This document shows positions 41,601 to 53,000 of a stretch of DNA of 64,000 nucleotides, one piece after another. The stretch spans positions 34,708,409 through 34,772,408 of the forward strand of contig NC_060065.1 of NCBI RefSeq assembly GCF_020283565.1, read 5' to 3'. The first letter of the stretch is position 1. Every line of letters begins with the position of its first letter. The notes beneath the pieces are model-generated. The model did no database searches. It was not told the DNA's origin and saw only the letters and a list, made by a program, of their open reading frames with translations. A program made the position numbers and the translations under genes. Source of the stretch: Trifolium pratense. Taxonomy: Eukaryota > Streptophyta > Magnoliopsida > Fabales > Fabaceae.

Positions 41601-42517
41601 TTTATCCTTCCAATAATTTAGAAACCTTCACAAACTATTTATGAGAATATCTGGTTTGTCCAACAGTAAAAGTTTGGTTCAAACTCACTTTTTCTTGGTA
41701 ATTTTGAAGTTGGACAAAACCTATATACAATGTTGTAATAGGTAGGACTGTTATGTCATTGACATTTCGTAAATTGAACTGGTTCGGTTCAGGTTCAGTT
41801 TTACCGAACTGTTATAACGGTTCAGTTTTTATCGTGAACCGAACTATGAACGGTCCTAACATGAAGTATAATATTCTATCTATTCATGATGTTTTTGTTT
41901 TTCAGCTTGTTAAGAACTCCATGCCGCCTAATTTCTATGAACGTTATAATAATGATGGGAAAACAGCAAAGCAAGTCTTCATTGACACACACGGAGTACT
42001 AGTAAAAGAAGGTAGTAAATGGCTCACCAAAACCTCAGAATCATGCTCAGTGGTAGCAGCACTTGTTGCAGCTGTTGCATTCACAACTTCAACAGCTATC
42101 CCAGGTGGTCCTAATCAAGAGACTGGTATACCACTATTGCTAAAACAGCCTGCTTTCAAACTCTATGCTGTAACATCACTTGTTGCACTTTGCTCCTCTG
42201 TCACAGCCCTTATTTTGTTTCTTTCGATACTGACATCTCGGTTTGAAGAAAAGGATTTTGTTGTGGACTTACCGAGAAAGCTTCTTATAGGGTTGACTAC
42301 ACTTTTCACATCTATAGCATCAGTGCTAGTCTCATTCTGTGCAGGGCATTTCTTCATTGTTGAGCGCCAGCTGAGATTTGCGGTGTATCCCATATATGCT
42401 GCAACATGTTTGCCTGTGACATTTTTTGCCTTGGTTCAACTCCCTCTATACTTTGACCTGAGTTTGGCCATGTTTCGGAAGGTTCCTCAGCGCAGCTACA
42501 AAGTATTCTTTCACTAG
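38655..42517 (+). CDS. Ankyrin-repeat protein with PGG membrane domain (seven exons, 696 aa)
   Basis: Exons 38655-39144, 39475-39624, 40024-40170, 40276-40338, 40686-40799, 41062-41576, 41906-42517; phases agree and the product is 696 aa. N-terminal ankyrin repeats are visible as DTVLHIAV, GNTPLHVAAELGNVDI, GETPLFLAAVHG and GDTILHSTI (residues 40-160), then GLSPLHILARKP. A second ankyrin block in exon 6 has SPILIAAKMGVTEMIEKIL and GNSALHLAA. The C-terminal PGG domain holds FTTSTAIPGGPNQETG (PGG at 559-561) and about four hydrophobic spans. Family relatives (ACD6, ITN1-like) act in membrane-linked defence or salt/ABA signalling. The precise role here is unknown. Intron 1 contains a SINE and intron 4 a MITE-like palindrome. 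Confidence 0.88.
39174..39365 (-). mobile_element. SINE in ankyrin-gene intron 1, 14-bp target duplication
   Basis: On the minus strand it has a B-box-like GAGTTCGATTCC and ends in a (CAAAA)n tail (plus-strand TGTTTTGTTTTG at 39174-39195). Flanks are CTCTAAACACTTTT (39160-39173) and CTCTGAACACTTTT (39366-39379), a 14-bp duplication with one mismatch. It is inverted relative to the host gene. Confidence 0.8.
40487..40624. mobile_element. Small MITE-like element in ankyrin-gene intron 4
   Basis: TTAAATTGCAGTTCG at the left pairs with CGGACTGCAATTTAA at the right. The interior has internal GTAACTGCAACC/GTGGTTGCAG complementarity. Short, non-coding. Confidence 0.55.
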
Positions 42518-43234
42518 TTACTTCATCATTAGTTTAAGTTATTCTTGTTCTATCATGAGCAGTAATAGTATAAACAAATATCTTTCAAACAATAAACACT
42601 TTTGGACTGTGGCTATGTCTTAGTTTAAGAATTTATTTAAAATTGATAGCCAATAGGCAAATGGTGAGGCACTTTGGTTCTGATTGTGCACCCACTTTAA
42701 TCCATTATCATTACCATATTATATGTGACATTCCAAGAATATCATCGCACAGTTTCATCTTATCTTATCGCATTAATTAGGGGTGACCACAACGGTTCAA
42801 AACCATTACCTGATTCATAGTTGGCTCTCTAAAAACTTCAGACAAATTCGGCTCAAAATGTCTATCGGCAAGCACTTCAATATACACTAGGAGCGTAACA
42901 TTGTAAACATGAACATATCACATAGCATATGTCCAATTCATCATACTATAATACTGCATACTGCATTACAGAAGCGTGACACAGGTCCATAGCTAACACT
43001 GGGATCATATTTCTTGCTCTTATTATATATTAGCAACACAGTTCAATTATTACAAAAGAATTGTAGAATGATGCAAAATAAATAAAAGAAAAGACGGTAA
43101 CAACATATTTCACATTGTTCTCCATGACAAATATACAGAAGAAAAAAAAAAGTCTGGACATGACCAGGAAATATCTACATATGATCTAAACTATAAATAA
43201 TCATGAGCAAAATTGAGAGAAGAAATAAACAACT
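42518..43234. other. Convergent 3' ends of ankyrin and BRCT genes
   Basis: Holds the 3' UTRs of the plus-strand ankyrin gene and the minus-strand BRCT gene. No other feature is supported. Confidence 0.5.
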
Positions 43235-46200
43235 CTAATTGCATTTAGTCACAGGAGTAAATTTGTCATCTCTTTTCAACCATATGGTGGAACGGGTTTT
43301 CTTCACGTTGTCTACAAAAAGACGATGCCTGCAACCAAAAAGTCCATATCAGGAATGAACTACCATAAATATTGCCACACATACTTAATCGTGAAATCAA
43401 TGGTCTAGAGGATGCAATTTGTGTAGAAGCACATTAAAAATTAAAATCTTGAGAGCAGAAATTCCTGCATAAGAAATTGGCTCTACAAAAAAGTTGTAAA
43501 ACCCCTAACCCCAGAGGACAAGACCTGTCCAATAAAAACATTGTTCCCAACTGAGAAATTCAAGTCCATTACAAACCTTTCGTACTCCAGCTTCTGAGTA
43601 ACTATGCCATTCAACAATAATTCTGAACTGTACACCACTGCCCCTGCAAGTGCAACAAATAGCATTTTTAATTTTATGCAGAGGATAAGTTTTTAAAGTC
43701 AAACGGAACAGTTTCTAACCCTTTTCAAGAAAAGGCACACAAGAGGAATAATCTTCTTCACAAGATAGGATCAGAAGATCATCTGGAATTTTATGGTCCT
43801 TCATAGCAGATCTGCTAACTCTCTCCATTGCCTAAGAGACACAGTCACAAGCATAGAGATATTAAGAGAGAGAAAATAGTTCAACTTCAAGCGACAACAA
43901 TTTCACAATAAAAAATCATTATGGACGCAATACTGATTAATAATTAAATATAAAATTACAACAAAGTTAACAAGGAAAGTTCTTTGTTTAATCTAGGAAT
44001 TGTTCATAGAAAAAACATGGAAACGAGGAAATATCCAAACACGTGTTTTTCTTCAACCACGGATGAGTAAAACTGGAGAATAATGGCAGATAAAGATGCA
44101 TACCTGGCCATGAACTGCCATTACTAAACATGAAATTATCTCTTTACTGGGTTTAGTATTTGGGGTGATCAATACTCTTCGACCCTGCAGAAAATTATGA
44201 TGATTTATCAGGACCAGACCAACAGAAAGAAAATGCATCTGTTTGTATTTGAAATAGGCTTAATTAAGCTTTTATCTTTTCCTACTTTTACATCAATTTT
44301 GGTTCACTTAGTTTTGGTGTAGTAATTTAGCCCAAGCAATTGATGAGACAGACTACCTTTTGCTGATACACGATTTTTTTATTAGAGATGGCACTAAATT
44401 TTACAACACCTCGTTTGATGCAGCACAATTTCACATCATCAAAAAGTATAAGATCAACACCAAAAAAGCAGGTTGCTTAATTGCATCAGGTTGAAAATAA
44501 TGAGATTAAAAATCTGAGTGAGACATATATAAACAACCAAGTCTTTATCCCATTGAAGAGGGTCTGCAGCCCATATATACAGAGATATATATTGCAAATT
44601 AACTGAGGTCAGATGCGTAGCATGACCAAGCGATATTTTCATAGATCATCAGCAATAGAAATTGTGTAAGCTGTGTGTGACTAGAGTGACAATACATGTA
44701 TGATCCAATGGTCAGTATTTGATCATTCATTTCATAAGTTCCACATATTTACCTCTAAAAGCGGATGCTGAGATGCCCGTGCTAGTGAGACTGGCATGCT
44801 GAAACCAAACTCCTTTTCTTTTTTGGCATCCCTCAATATGTAATTTCTCTCATCAATAAAACAGTTAGCTTGTCCACAGCTCTCAATCCATAAGTGTGTG
44901 ACAACCGGTTTGCCAAAAGCAATAGCTTCTAACATATTCCGTGTACGCACAAATTGATCAGTTATGAAATGAGTTGCATCTGCAATTGATGATGCTACAG
45001 AAACTCCAAGTCGTGCCAGTATCTGTAATAAACATGAGAAATAAAATTTAACTAAAACCCAGCTACATGATGTATTTTCCAATACAAGTTTATAAAAATC
45101 CAGACCTTACCTTTTTCTGATGCTTAATAATATCTTCATCCAAGTGGCGGCTGTAAAGAACTCGAACATCAGTCATATCCTTCCTCTTCCTTGAATCCTT
45201 AGAGGGAGTAATTAATTCAGGTCTAATGGTACTTAAGCTACAAAGTTCTCTATGAAGATCCTTACGATATACTTTGAGAAGGCATGATCTTGAAAGATTT
45301 TTATTGCATGATTGCTTAAAATAATCATCGCCCATACAAACAGGTGATGCGTTCTTCACTGGTGTCTTGAAGTTAGCTGGAGATGTGGTAGCCATGTCAG
45401 GTGACTTGTACCCATCTCTTGGCGATTCATCTGGAATGGTAACCTCCAAATTTTTGGTGGACAACAAGACATCTGTGCTATTCTTAATATTTGAATTCAA
45501 ATTCGATTTCGAAGGCTTTTTTTGCATTTGATCATCAGAAGGTACTACCAAACCACCAGATGAAGATGAAGGACTGTGGTTATTCGCATGTGATTTGACA
45601 ACAGAACGTGTCCTCATTTTTCTCTTCCCAGTAGTAGATTTCCCAATATCTTCAGTTTGCTCGAATGACTTAGATGAACCTTTCCCAGTATCTTCTGTTT
45701 GCTTCAATGACTTAGATGAACCAACTAAATTCTCAGATCCTTCATCATGATTAGAAATCTTCATAATCCTAAGAGATCTCCTTCTTCTAGGATAATTGAA
45801 TGTATCCACAGTAACACCACTACTAACACTGACAACATTCTCCTTTGAAGCAAGTTTCTCCTGTTGACACACTTCAGTAGTATTATCTACTGCAAAGTGA
45901 TCAGAAGACCCCGAAGTAGATTTAGGACCCAACCCTTTGGACGCTTGTAGACCAACTCCACTACTTTTCTCATGGGGGTCGGTCCCCATTGCCCCTTCTC
46001 TCAAACGTTTACATGATATATCACTTTTTATCGATTCGTTCACTGCTAAGGACCGTCTAGTTCTACGAGCAATTGGTGTACAATGAAAAACGTTACCCTG
46101 AAATTGCTCTTCATTAACGGTACTCCTTCCATCATTAGATTTGAGATTATTTAACTCATCAAGCTGATGTCTTTTTAAAGCTTCCGCTGACTTTCTTCGG

Positions 46201-48793
46201 TAACCTATTGGAGACGAGACTATTCTTCGGGCACCAGAGGTTTGGTTACCTTCTGCATTTAGCTTACTCTTCTTTGATTTGTTTATCACATTGCCATTTT
46301 CACACTGTCCAACCCTTTTTGTACATTTCTTTGATAAACCTGAAGCTTGCAAATCTGATTTAACATCAAATTTCCTTTTCTTGTCATACTTTCCTGCATG
46401 TTCCTTTGGTTTAACTGGCCCTGTTTTTCCAGTGGAAGAGTTATTGAGTTGATAAGCTGACCTGCTTCTAGTAACACGAGTGGTATCATTGGCAACATGA
46501 TCAACAACCTCAACAGTGTTGAATAAGGCTTCCATAGCTTCAGCAGCTATTTGAGTATCTATACCTACATCCAACATTTCCTGTCCATCTTCATTACCAT
46601 TAGGTCCCATCTCTCCTCTGGAGCAATTGGCGTTAGATTGTTCATCCAATTCATTAGCAATATTCCTTGCCAATTTTCTTCTTCCTTCTTTTATATTATC
46701 ATCCCTTATTTTCAGATTATGCATCCCCAGTCTTGATTCAGAGTGAGCTGCAGTCTTCTTTTTCATAGGGATACTTGGTTGTTCTTCATCTTCCTTGTCA
46801 CCTTTTGGTCGGCGTGATTTGATCTTCCGGCATCCTGGTAAGGATCTTGGCCTCTGAGTTCCACCAACAAAGAAATCTCTCTTTCTTCTTTGGTATATAT
46901 CTCCCCCGCCTTCATCCTCGCAGTCATCATCCCAGTCATAAATCCTAGTTTGTTTAGCTTTGCTTCTATCATTAATTTTCTTGGACAAACTTAGTTCTCC
47001 TTTTATGCAGGGAAGGGATTCTGACTTTTTTTCCATATTCTTAACATAAATAGTTTCTTCAGTAACCTCCATAAGATTACATTGGAGAAACCTATCCACA
47101 CAATCAAGAGCATTGATCTGTGATAATTCTCCGGGTTCTTGAGAGTTAACATAGCTTAACCTTTCCAATTCTCCATGGTAGTCGGGAAACTTGTCCAAGC
47201 AATCTCCTTCGTTGAAATCATTATTGCTGAGAGGAGGTGCATTTGTTTCAACAGGTAAATCATCATAGGAAAGTCTTCTCACTGTTGTTCTAGCAAAGTT
47301 AGGCATACTTTCATTCTCAGATCTCTCAATTTCCACATTGTTTTTCCCATGATTGAATTCCTGATCAATTTCCCTAACCTTCTCAGAACATCCAAGAACG
47401 GACTCTCTATTATTTACAGCCAGTGGTTCCTGACAAAACTGATCCATATTCGTGATAGAATTGGACTGTTCTTCGGTATGTTTCAAATCCATATTGCGCT
47501 TAGCTAAAGCAGCTTCCCGCATAGATTCTGCACGAAGAAATGTAAACCGCGGTGGCACTGAACCTGAAACAAAATATAAATTTTGCTAGCGGAACCAGAA
47601 ATGAAGAATATTTACATGAAAATAAATCCCACAATAATTAGTCCTTCAGTGAAAGTGAAGATAAACACACAATTGTTGGAAGTAAAATACTCTAGAAAGA
47701 CGTCCCCGTGAACATAACTCAGTTGGTAGGGAAATTGCAATATGCAGGGGCCGGGGTTCGAACCCGGGATTCCCCACTTATTCACCTTAAAGGGTGAAAT
47801 GCTTGCCACTAAGCTACTTGACCCAAAAAAATATACTGTAGAAAGACATTGATGCAAGGATGGCCTTACCAATTAAAATAAGAACAAAACTTACCTACAT
47901 TACCACATGTGCTGTTGGTACTATTACTAATTAAAAATATAACTACCAATTTTCAAACACAATTATAACTTCTAAACAACTTTTCATAACTGACTCTCAA
48001 GTACACTATTTTTCATGGAGAACAACAGCCATGCCTACAGTAATTTAGGTAAGTTCAGTCCTTAATAATTTTCTTAAGTACTAATTCATTACAATATCTG
48101 CAAATAAATCACAACACAGCAACAAAGACAAAAAAAAGTAAGACTTTAGTTCACCTGACATCACTAAATTTACATACACTAACTAAAGTCCTTAAACACT
48201 TAATTCACATACAATACAACCAAACAGTTTTAAGTTCGTAAGTGAATCAATTACCAGAACTAGTCTGTTTCTCGTCATCACCACGCTCGTTAATCAAACG
48301 ACCCACAACTTCCTCGCAATCCGCAGATTGACCACTCTGCCAACGCTGAAGATCATCAACACCATCATCATCAACATCCTCCAAAATTTCAGTTCCATCA
48401 GATTCATACCCTTCATCCAATAACTGCGTATCAAAATCATCCAACTTTTGAGTTTCGTCACCAATATCCAACACTTCAGTATCATCGGCAATATCCAACA
48501 CTTCAGTATCATCAGCAAGATCCACCGCTTGAATTTCCAACTCGTCATCAAACGGCACCGTATCTTCAAAGTAACGATTTTCTTTATCATCATCATCATC
48601 ATCTGATTCACCTAACATTCAATAAAAACACAATTGTTAGAAAAATTGAAATTGATGTGAAAATGAAGAATTAGGTTAATTGAAAAATCGATGAATTGTA
48701 GAGAGAAAGAGATTAACTTGAGTGTTGAGAAGAAGAATCGAATGGTTGAGTATCGCAGTGATTGAAATCTTGAGAATCTTCGTGATTTGCCAT
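43235..48793 (-). CDS. Large BRCT-domain protein, MDC1-like layout (eight exons, 1169 aa)
   Basis: Exons 48793-48718, 48611-48255, 47563-45111, 45022-44753, 44184-44104, 43831-43720, 43643-43577, 43328-43235; phases agree and the protein is 1169 aa. The N-terminus has seven copies of a T-x-x-[F/L]-[D/E] motif (Thr at 15, 43, 61, 70, 79, 87, 99), three of them TQ. About 750 residues of charged, probably disordered sequence follow, with several basic patches. The C-terminus is a BRCT pair. The first starts at VRVLYSRHLDEDIIKHQKK, with SVASSIADATHFI and VVTHLWIESC. The second spans GRRVLITPNTKPSKEI to TIWLKRDDKFTPV. BRCT pairs bind phosphoserine ends; TQ clusters are ATM/ATR targets. Likely a nuclear DNA-damage mediator. 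No FHA domain is visible. The symbol is left blank because I cannot tell which plant BRCT gene is orthologous. Confidence 0.82.
47702..47832 (+). mobile_element. tRNA-derived SINE in BRCT intron 2, 15-bp target duplication
   Basis: Begins GTCCCCGTGAACATAACTC, with box A (AACTCAGTTGGTAGG), box B (GGGGTTCGAACCCGGG) and an A-rich end. Flanks ATACTCTAGAAAGAC (47687-47701) and ATACTGTAGAAAGAC (47833-47847) are a 15-bp duplication with one mismatch. Oriented against the host gene. It is the best-kept copy of a family also at 9998 and 24270. Confidence 0.85.
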
Positions 48794-48980
48794 TGGAATG
48801 ATCGATGGAGAAAGAAAACCCTAAAATTGATTTATTATTAGGGCACAGAAAGTGAGAATAAAGAAAGGGATTAATGTTTTTGGAGGGAAAAGATTGCGGG
48901 TTTTTCAGAGAAAGAAACAAAACTGTCGCTTTACTGAAACAGCGTAATATTTAGCATGTATTTAAAATTTTAAACAAAAT

Positions 48981-49052
48981 GGGCATTTGGTCTAGTGGTA
49001 TGATTCTCGCTTAGGGTGCGAGAGGTCCCGAGTTCAATTCTCGGAATGCCCC
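48981..49052 (+). tRNA. tRNA-Pro (anticodon AGG)
   Basis: 72 nt, intronless. The acceptor stem GGGCATT pairs with AATGCCC. Box A lies in TGGTCTAGTGG, the anticodon stem is CTCGC/GCGAG with loop TTAGGGT (anticodon AGG), and the T arm GGTCCCGAGTTCAATTCTCGG contains box B. No encoded CCA, as expected for a nuclear gene. A run of six T at about 49063 can terminate pol III. Confidence 0.95.
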
Positions 49053-49896
49053 AACATGAATTTTTTAATTTTTTGAACCCTCTTTGTATAATAAATAAAT
49101 AAATTAGTCATTTCTTCACAATCTCAAATAACACTTTTTTTTAGGATTAAATATATTTATTTACTCCGTTCAAAAGTAACTAAGAGCATTCCCAATAAGA
49201 ATAAGAGTATCATATGTTAATAATACGTACTTTTTTTTTTTATTACTAGAGTTTCATGACGTGACATAGAGGGTATAAAAAAAATTCATGATACGATATC
49301 TTATTTAAGGTACCGTATCATTAATTTCAGTTAAAAAATTAAATATAAAATGAACTACTTGTTAATAATGTATGATACCCAAAATGGTATTTGAGCAAAA
49401 TTTGTATGAGTTGCATAAGTATTACGTTGCATTATAAAGACCACTTATTAGTAATGTATGATATCAAAGTGGTATCACCATATGAGATGCTCTCAGTAAT
49501 GTATCCAAAAAAAAAAAACAACTGTATAATCAGACTCAAATTATTAATGAGATTTTTCAGAGACGAATTATTCGAAAAAATCTGAATTTAGTTTTTGATG
49601 AATACTTTTTTATTAGATTTGTTTATCTTATAGTCGAACTATAAATTATTGATCTTTTTTCTCATGGGTTAATCTCAATAACTTCGATATATGTACCAAA
49701 TTAAAAAAAAAAAAATCAATCGAAAGAAAACTGAAATCTCTTAATGTCAAAACTAATATTCTGCAGTTCTATGTACGGATACCGGTTGTTGTTAAAAAAA
49801 AAAAAAATCTAGTTTCCCTGTCCAATTGTTGCCGTTTTTATGCAAGAATAGAATATCCACACATTTTGATTTTTCAAAATACTCCCCCGCCCGTTA

Positions 49897-49898
<2 letters not shown>

Positions 49899-49936
<38 letters not shown>
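49899..49936 (+). repeat. (TC)n tract in RUNKEL 5' leader
   Basis: 19 TC units about 75 bp upstream of the ATG. CT-rich leaders are common in plant housekeeping genes and may bind GAGA/BPC-type factors; the antisense Arg-Glu ORF is only a translation of this repeat. Confidence 0.9.
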
Positions 49937-49940
<4 letters not shown>

Positions 49941-50011
49941 CTCAGCATCATCAACATTTGAAATCGAGGAAGAAAAAACCTAGAAAAGAAATCCACATCT
50001 ACCGATCTACC

Positions 50012-53000
50012 ATGAACCAGTACCATATCTACGAAGCAATTGGTCGCGGAAGATACTCGGTAACTCAATCTCACATTTTTCCCCTTTCATTTCCATCTTC
50101 AATCCTCTCAATTCTATCACTTTATCTTTCTTTTTTGTTTATGAATTCACAGACTGTGTATAAAGGTAGAAAGAAGAAGACAATCGAGTATTTCGCCATC
50201 AAAAGCGTCGATAAATCTCAGAAAACTAAGGTTCTTCAAGAAGTAAGTTAATTAATTAATTAATTATTGATTTAATTTTTCATAATTTGATTTTTAGTAG
50301 ATTCTGAGCTGTATTGTGTTGTGTTGATGTACTAAAAAAGTTGAAAAAAATTGAATCGTTTTTCCTCTTTTGCAGGTTAGGATTCTTCATACTTTAGATC
50401 ACCAAAATGTGCTCAAGTTTTATTCATGGTGAGGAAATTCTATTCAAATTGTTTAATGTGATTATGAACAAAGTAATAATTCTTACTAAAATAAGGAAAT
50501 TCGATTCTTGGAGGAAATAATTTTTGGTCAGACTTTAGTTACCTCGCGGCTGAATTCTGGATTACCGGGGTCAGCTTTAATACCAAAAAAAAAAAAAGGA
50601 GAATTCTAAAATGAGGAAACCTTGCTATTAAGTTTATGCTTTGTATTGTAAATAATTGGAGTGGTTTTTCAATATTATGTTAAATATTTTGTACCAAATG
50701 AGTGTTTCTTTCTTAATTAGTGTTACAATTAGTATTTTTCCCTTTCCAGTTCGTAAGTCTTGTTTGATTATTCTTTTTAGGTATGAAACTTCTGCTCACT
50801 TATGGTTGGTTTTGGAGTATTGTGTTGGTGGGGATCTACTTTCCATATTACGGCAGGTACTTAGGATTTCACTGCATATGTTTTGTGTGCCTTTCATTGT
50901 GGTGGCTTCATTATGTTTTTGTTACAGTTAGATTTGTAAAAACCTTGAGTGATTAATTTTTAAGTAAATTAGGCTGTTTATATCATCTGATTTTTTTCCA
51001 TGTTGTTCTAAATTCTTGTTTTCTAATTGGCTGTTTTAGATTGATATAAATTGTAGCTTCTTAATTTGGAGATTTGCATGCACTGTTACTTTATTGTTTA
51101 GTGCTGATTAGAAAGATGAATTGCAGGATAATCAACTTCCTGAAGATTCGGTTAATGATCTTGCTTGTTACCTCATCAGAGCTTTGCAGTATGTTTACTA
51201 ATCTTAATTTCCATCTGTTTTCTCCCAGTTTAGTTGCATTACTCTTCTTGTTTTTTTTTAATCAAAGTTGCATTACTCTTACGTGCACTGAAATTGGATA
51301 CTACGTTCAGGTATTTACATTCAAATGGGATAATTTACTGTGACCTGAAACCATCAAATATCCTACTAGATGAAAATGGATGTGCAAAGGTATCAATTTA
51401 TTTCCCCTCTTTCTCATTGTTGATTTAATTAATTTAGTTATTTTGCCCTTCTGTTAATATGAGTTGGAGCGTGTACCTAATACTTTATTGGTGCAGCTCT
51501 GTGATTTCGGATTGGCAAGAAAGTTAAAAGAGATATCAAAAGTTCCTTCTTCCTCGGTATGCTTGACTAACTTTTGCAATTTCTGACATCCATATGCATG
51601 TATTGATGGGCTTTTACTCAAACTATAGCTATCACTTTTCCACTGAAACATAATAATTTGTTAATACCTACTATGTTTCTTTACTTCTTTAGTTGCCTCA
51701 AGCAAAACGGGGAACACCCTCTTACATGGCCCCGGAGCTTTTTGAAGATGGCGGAGTCCATTCTTATGCTTCCGATTTCTGGGCTCTAGGTTGTGTACTA
51801 TATGAATGTTATGCTGGGAGGCCTCCTTTTGTGGGAAGAGAATTCACTCAGCTTGTGAAGTCCATCATTTCAGACCCGACTCCGCCTCTCCCTGGAAATC
51901 CAAGTCGACCTTTTGTCAATTTAATTAATTCTCTTTTGGTCAAAGATCCGGCTGAAAGAATACAGTGGCCTGAGCTTTGTGGGCATGCCTTTTGGAAAAC
52001 CAAATTCACTCCAGTGCCTCTTCCTCCTCAACCTGCGTTTGATGACATGATAGAGCTACAAGCTAAACCATTATCAGAACATAATGGAGATAAGTCTTCT
52101 CAAAACAGAACCCCTCCCAAATATCGTGAAAAAGATGTGAAAGGGGTGCTAAAGAAGGATGAAAACTCTGGTTTAGCATCAAGAGGCATTGAGACACCAA
52201 CAAGAGCAACACCAAATAGTCACAGAACTCAGACAAAGGGTTCTGGCAGAACACTGCAGAAAGATCCTTCAAATACTAAAAAAGGTTTGAATCTTTTGAG
52301 ACTGTCAAGAATAGCGAAATCAAATTTACAAAAAGAAAATGAGAAAGAAAACTATCGACGCCCCTTGCCCAATGGCTCTGAGAAGGATGCCGATGTTAAA
52401 ATTGAGAATACTGACATGGAACTTGATTTTAATGAGAATAGTGAAGAGGATGCACTTGAAGAAACTGATGGTTCTGAACATACACCTTCTGTGCCCGGTG
52501 CAAAAATGGAGAATAATTTGCAGAATCAAGGAAAAGCAGAGGACACTGAAAATGATACACACAGGTTGGACACTCCATCTGTCACTACTCCTGCCTCAGA
52601 TGATTCGAGGTCATTTGATCACGAGTCAACTCCTGACCGTTCTGACATATCTGCTATTTCTCCAAGTGTGAGCCCTCTAGTGAAAAAACAGAGGCTTAAA
52701 GGAGACTTAGGATCTGGCCTTGACTCTGATTCTTCTAGATCGTCTAACGACTTCTCCCAGGTTATTTGGCACCCATCTGATCTCTCAGTCAGACCTGTAA
52801 TGCCCAGCAGAAAAGTTGACAAAGGCTCAGAAGTCATTCCTTCACTTCCTTTTGAGGCGCTGCAAGCACCTGATTTTGTCAAGATGCCTAAAGAGCAATT
52901 GGAGGCAGTCCAAAACCGAACTATAGGCATCTTGAACGGGAGTACTAGCATTGGAGACAAACAGAATGTGGTTAGGTACCTCGAGATGTTGAGCAGTAAT

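Larger units (their letters stand above)
48794..50011. promoter_or_regulatory. Divergent promoter region, BRCT gene / RUNKEL gene
   Basis: The two start codons face away from each other 1,218 bp apart. The interval contains the tRNA-Pro gene (48981-49052), AT-rich sequence and, next to the RUNKEL ATG, a long CT tract. Whether the two genes share control elements is inference. Confidence 0.5.

Noticed and set aside
47702..47780. Possible functional tRNA in the BRCT intron
   Set aside because: tRNA-like head without a complete cloverleaf, with a SINE tail and a 15-bp target duplication.
48294..48611. Met-rich 105-residue minus-strand ORF
   Set aside because: Alternative frame of BRCT exon 2; the composition comes from the GAT/ATG repeat.
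49874..50074. Minus-strand ORF with Arg-Glu repeats
   Set aside because: Antisense translation of the CT tract in the RUNKEL leader.
52063..52562. Minus-strand ORFs within RUNKEL exon 8
   Set aside because: Shadows of the long coding exon.
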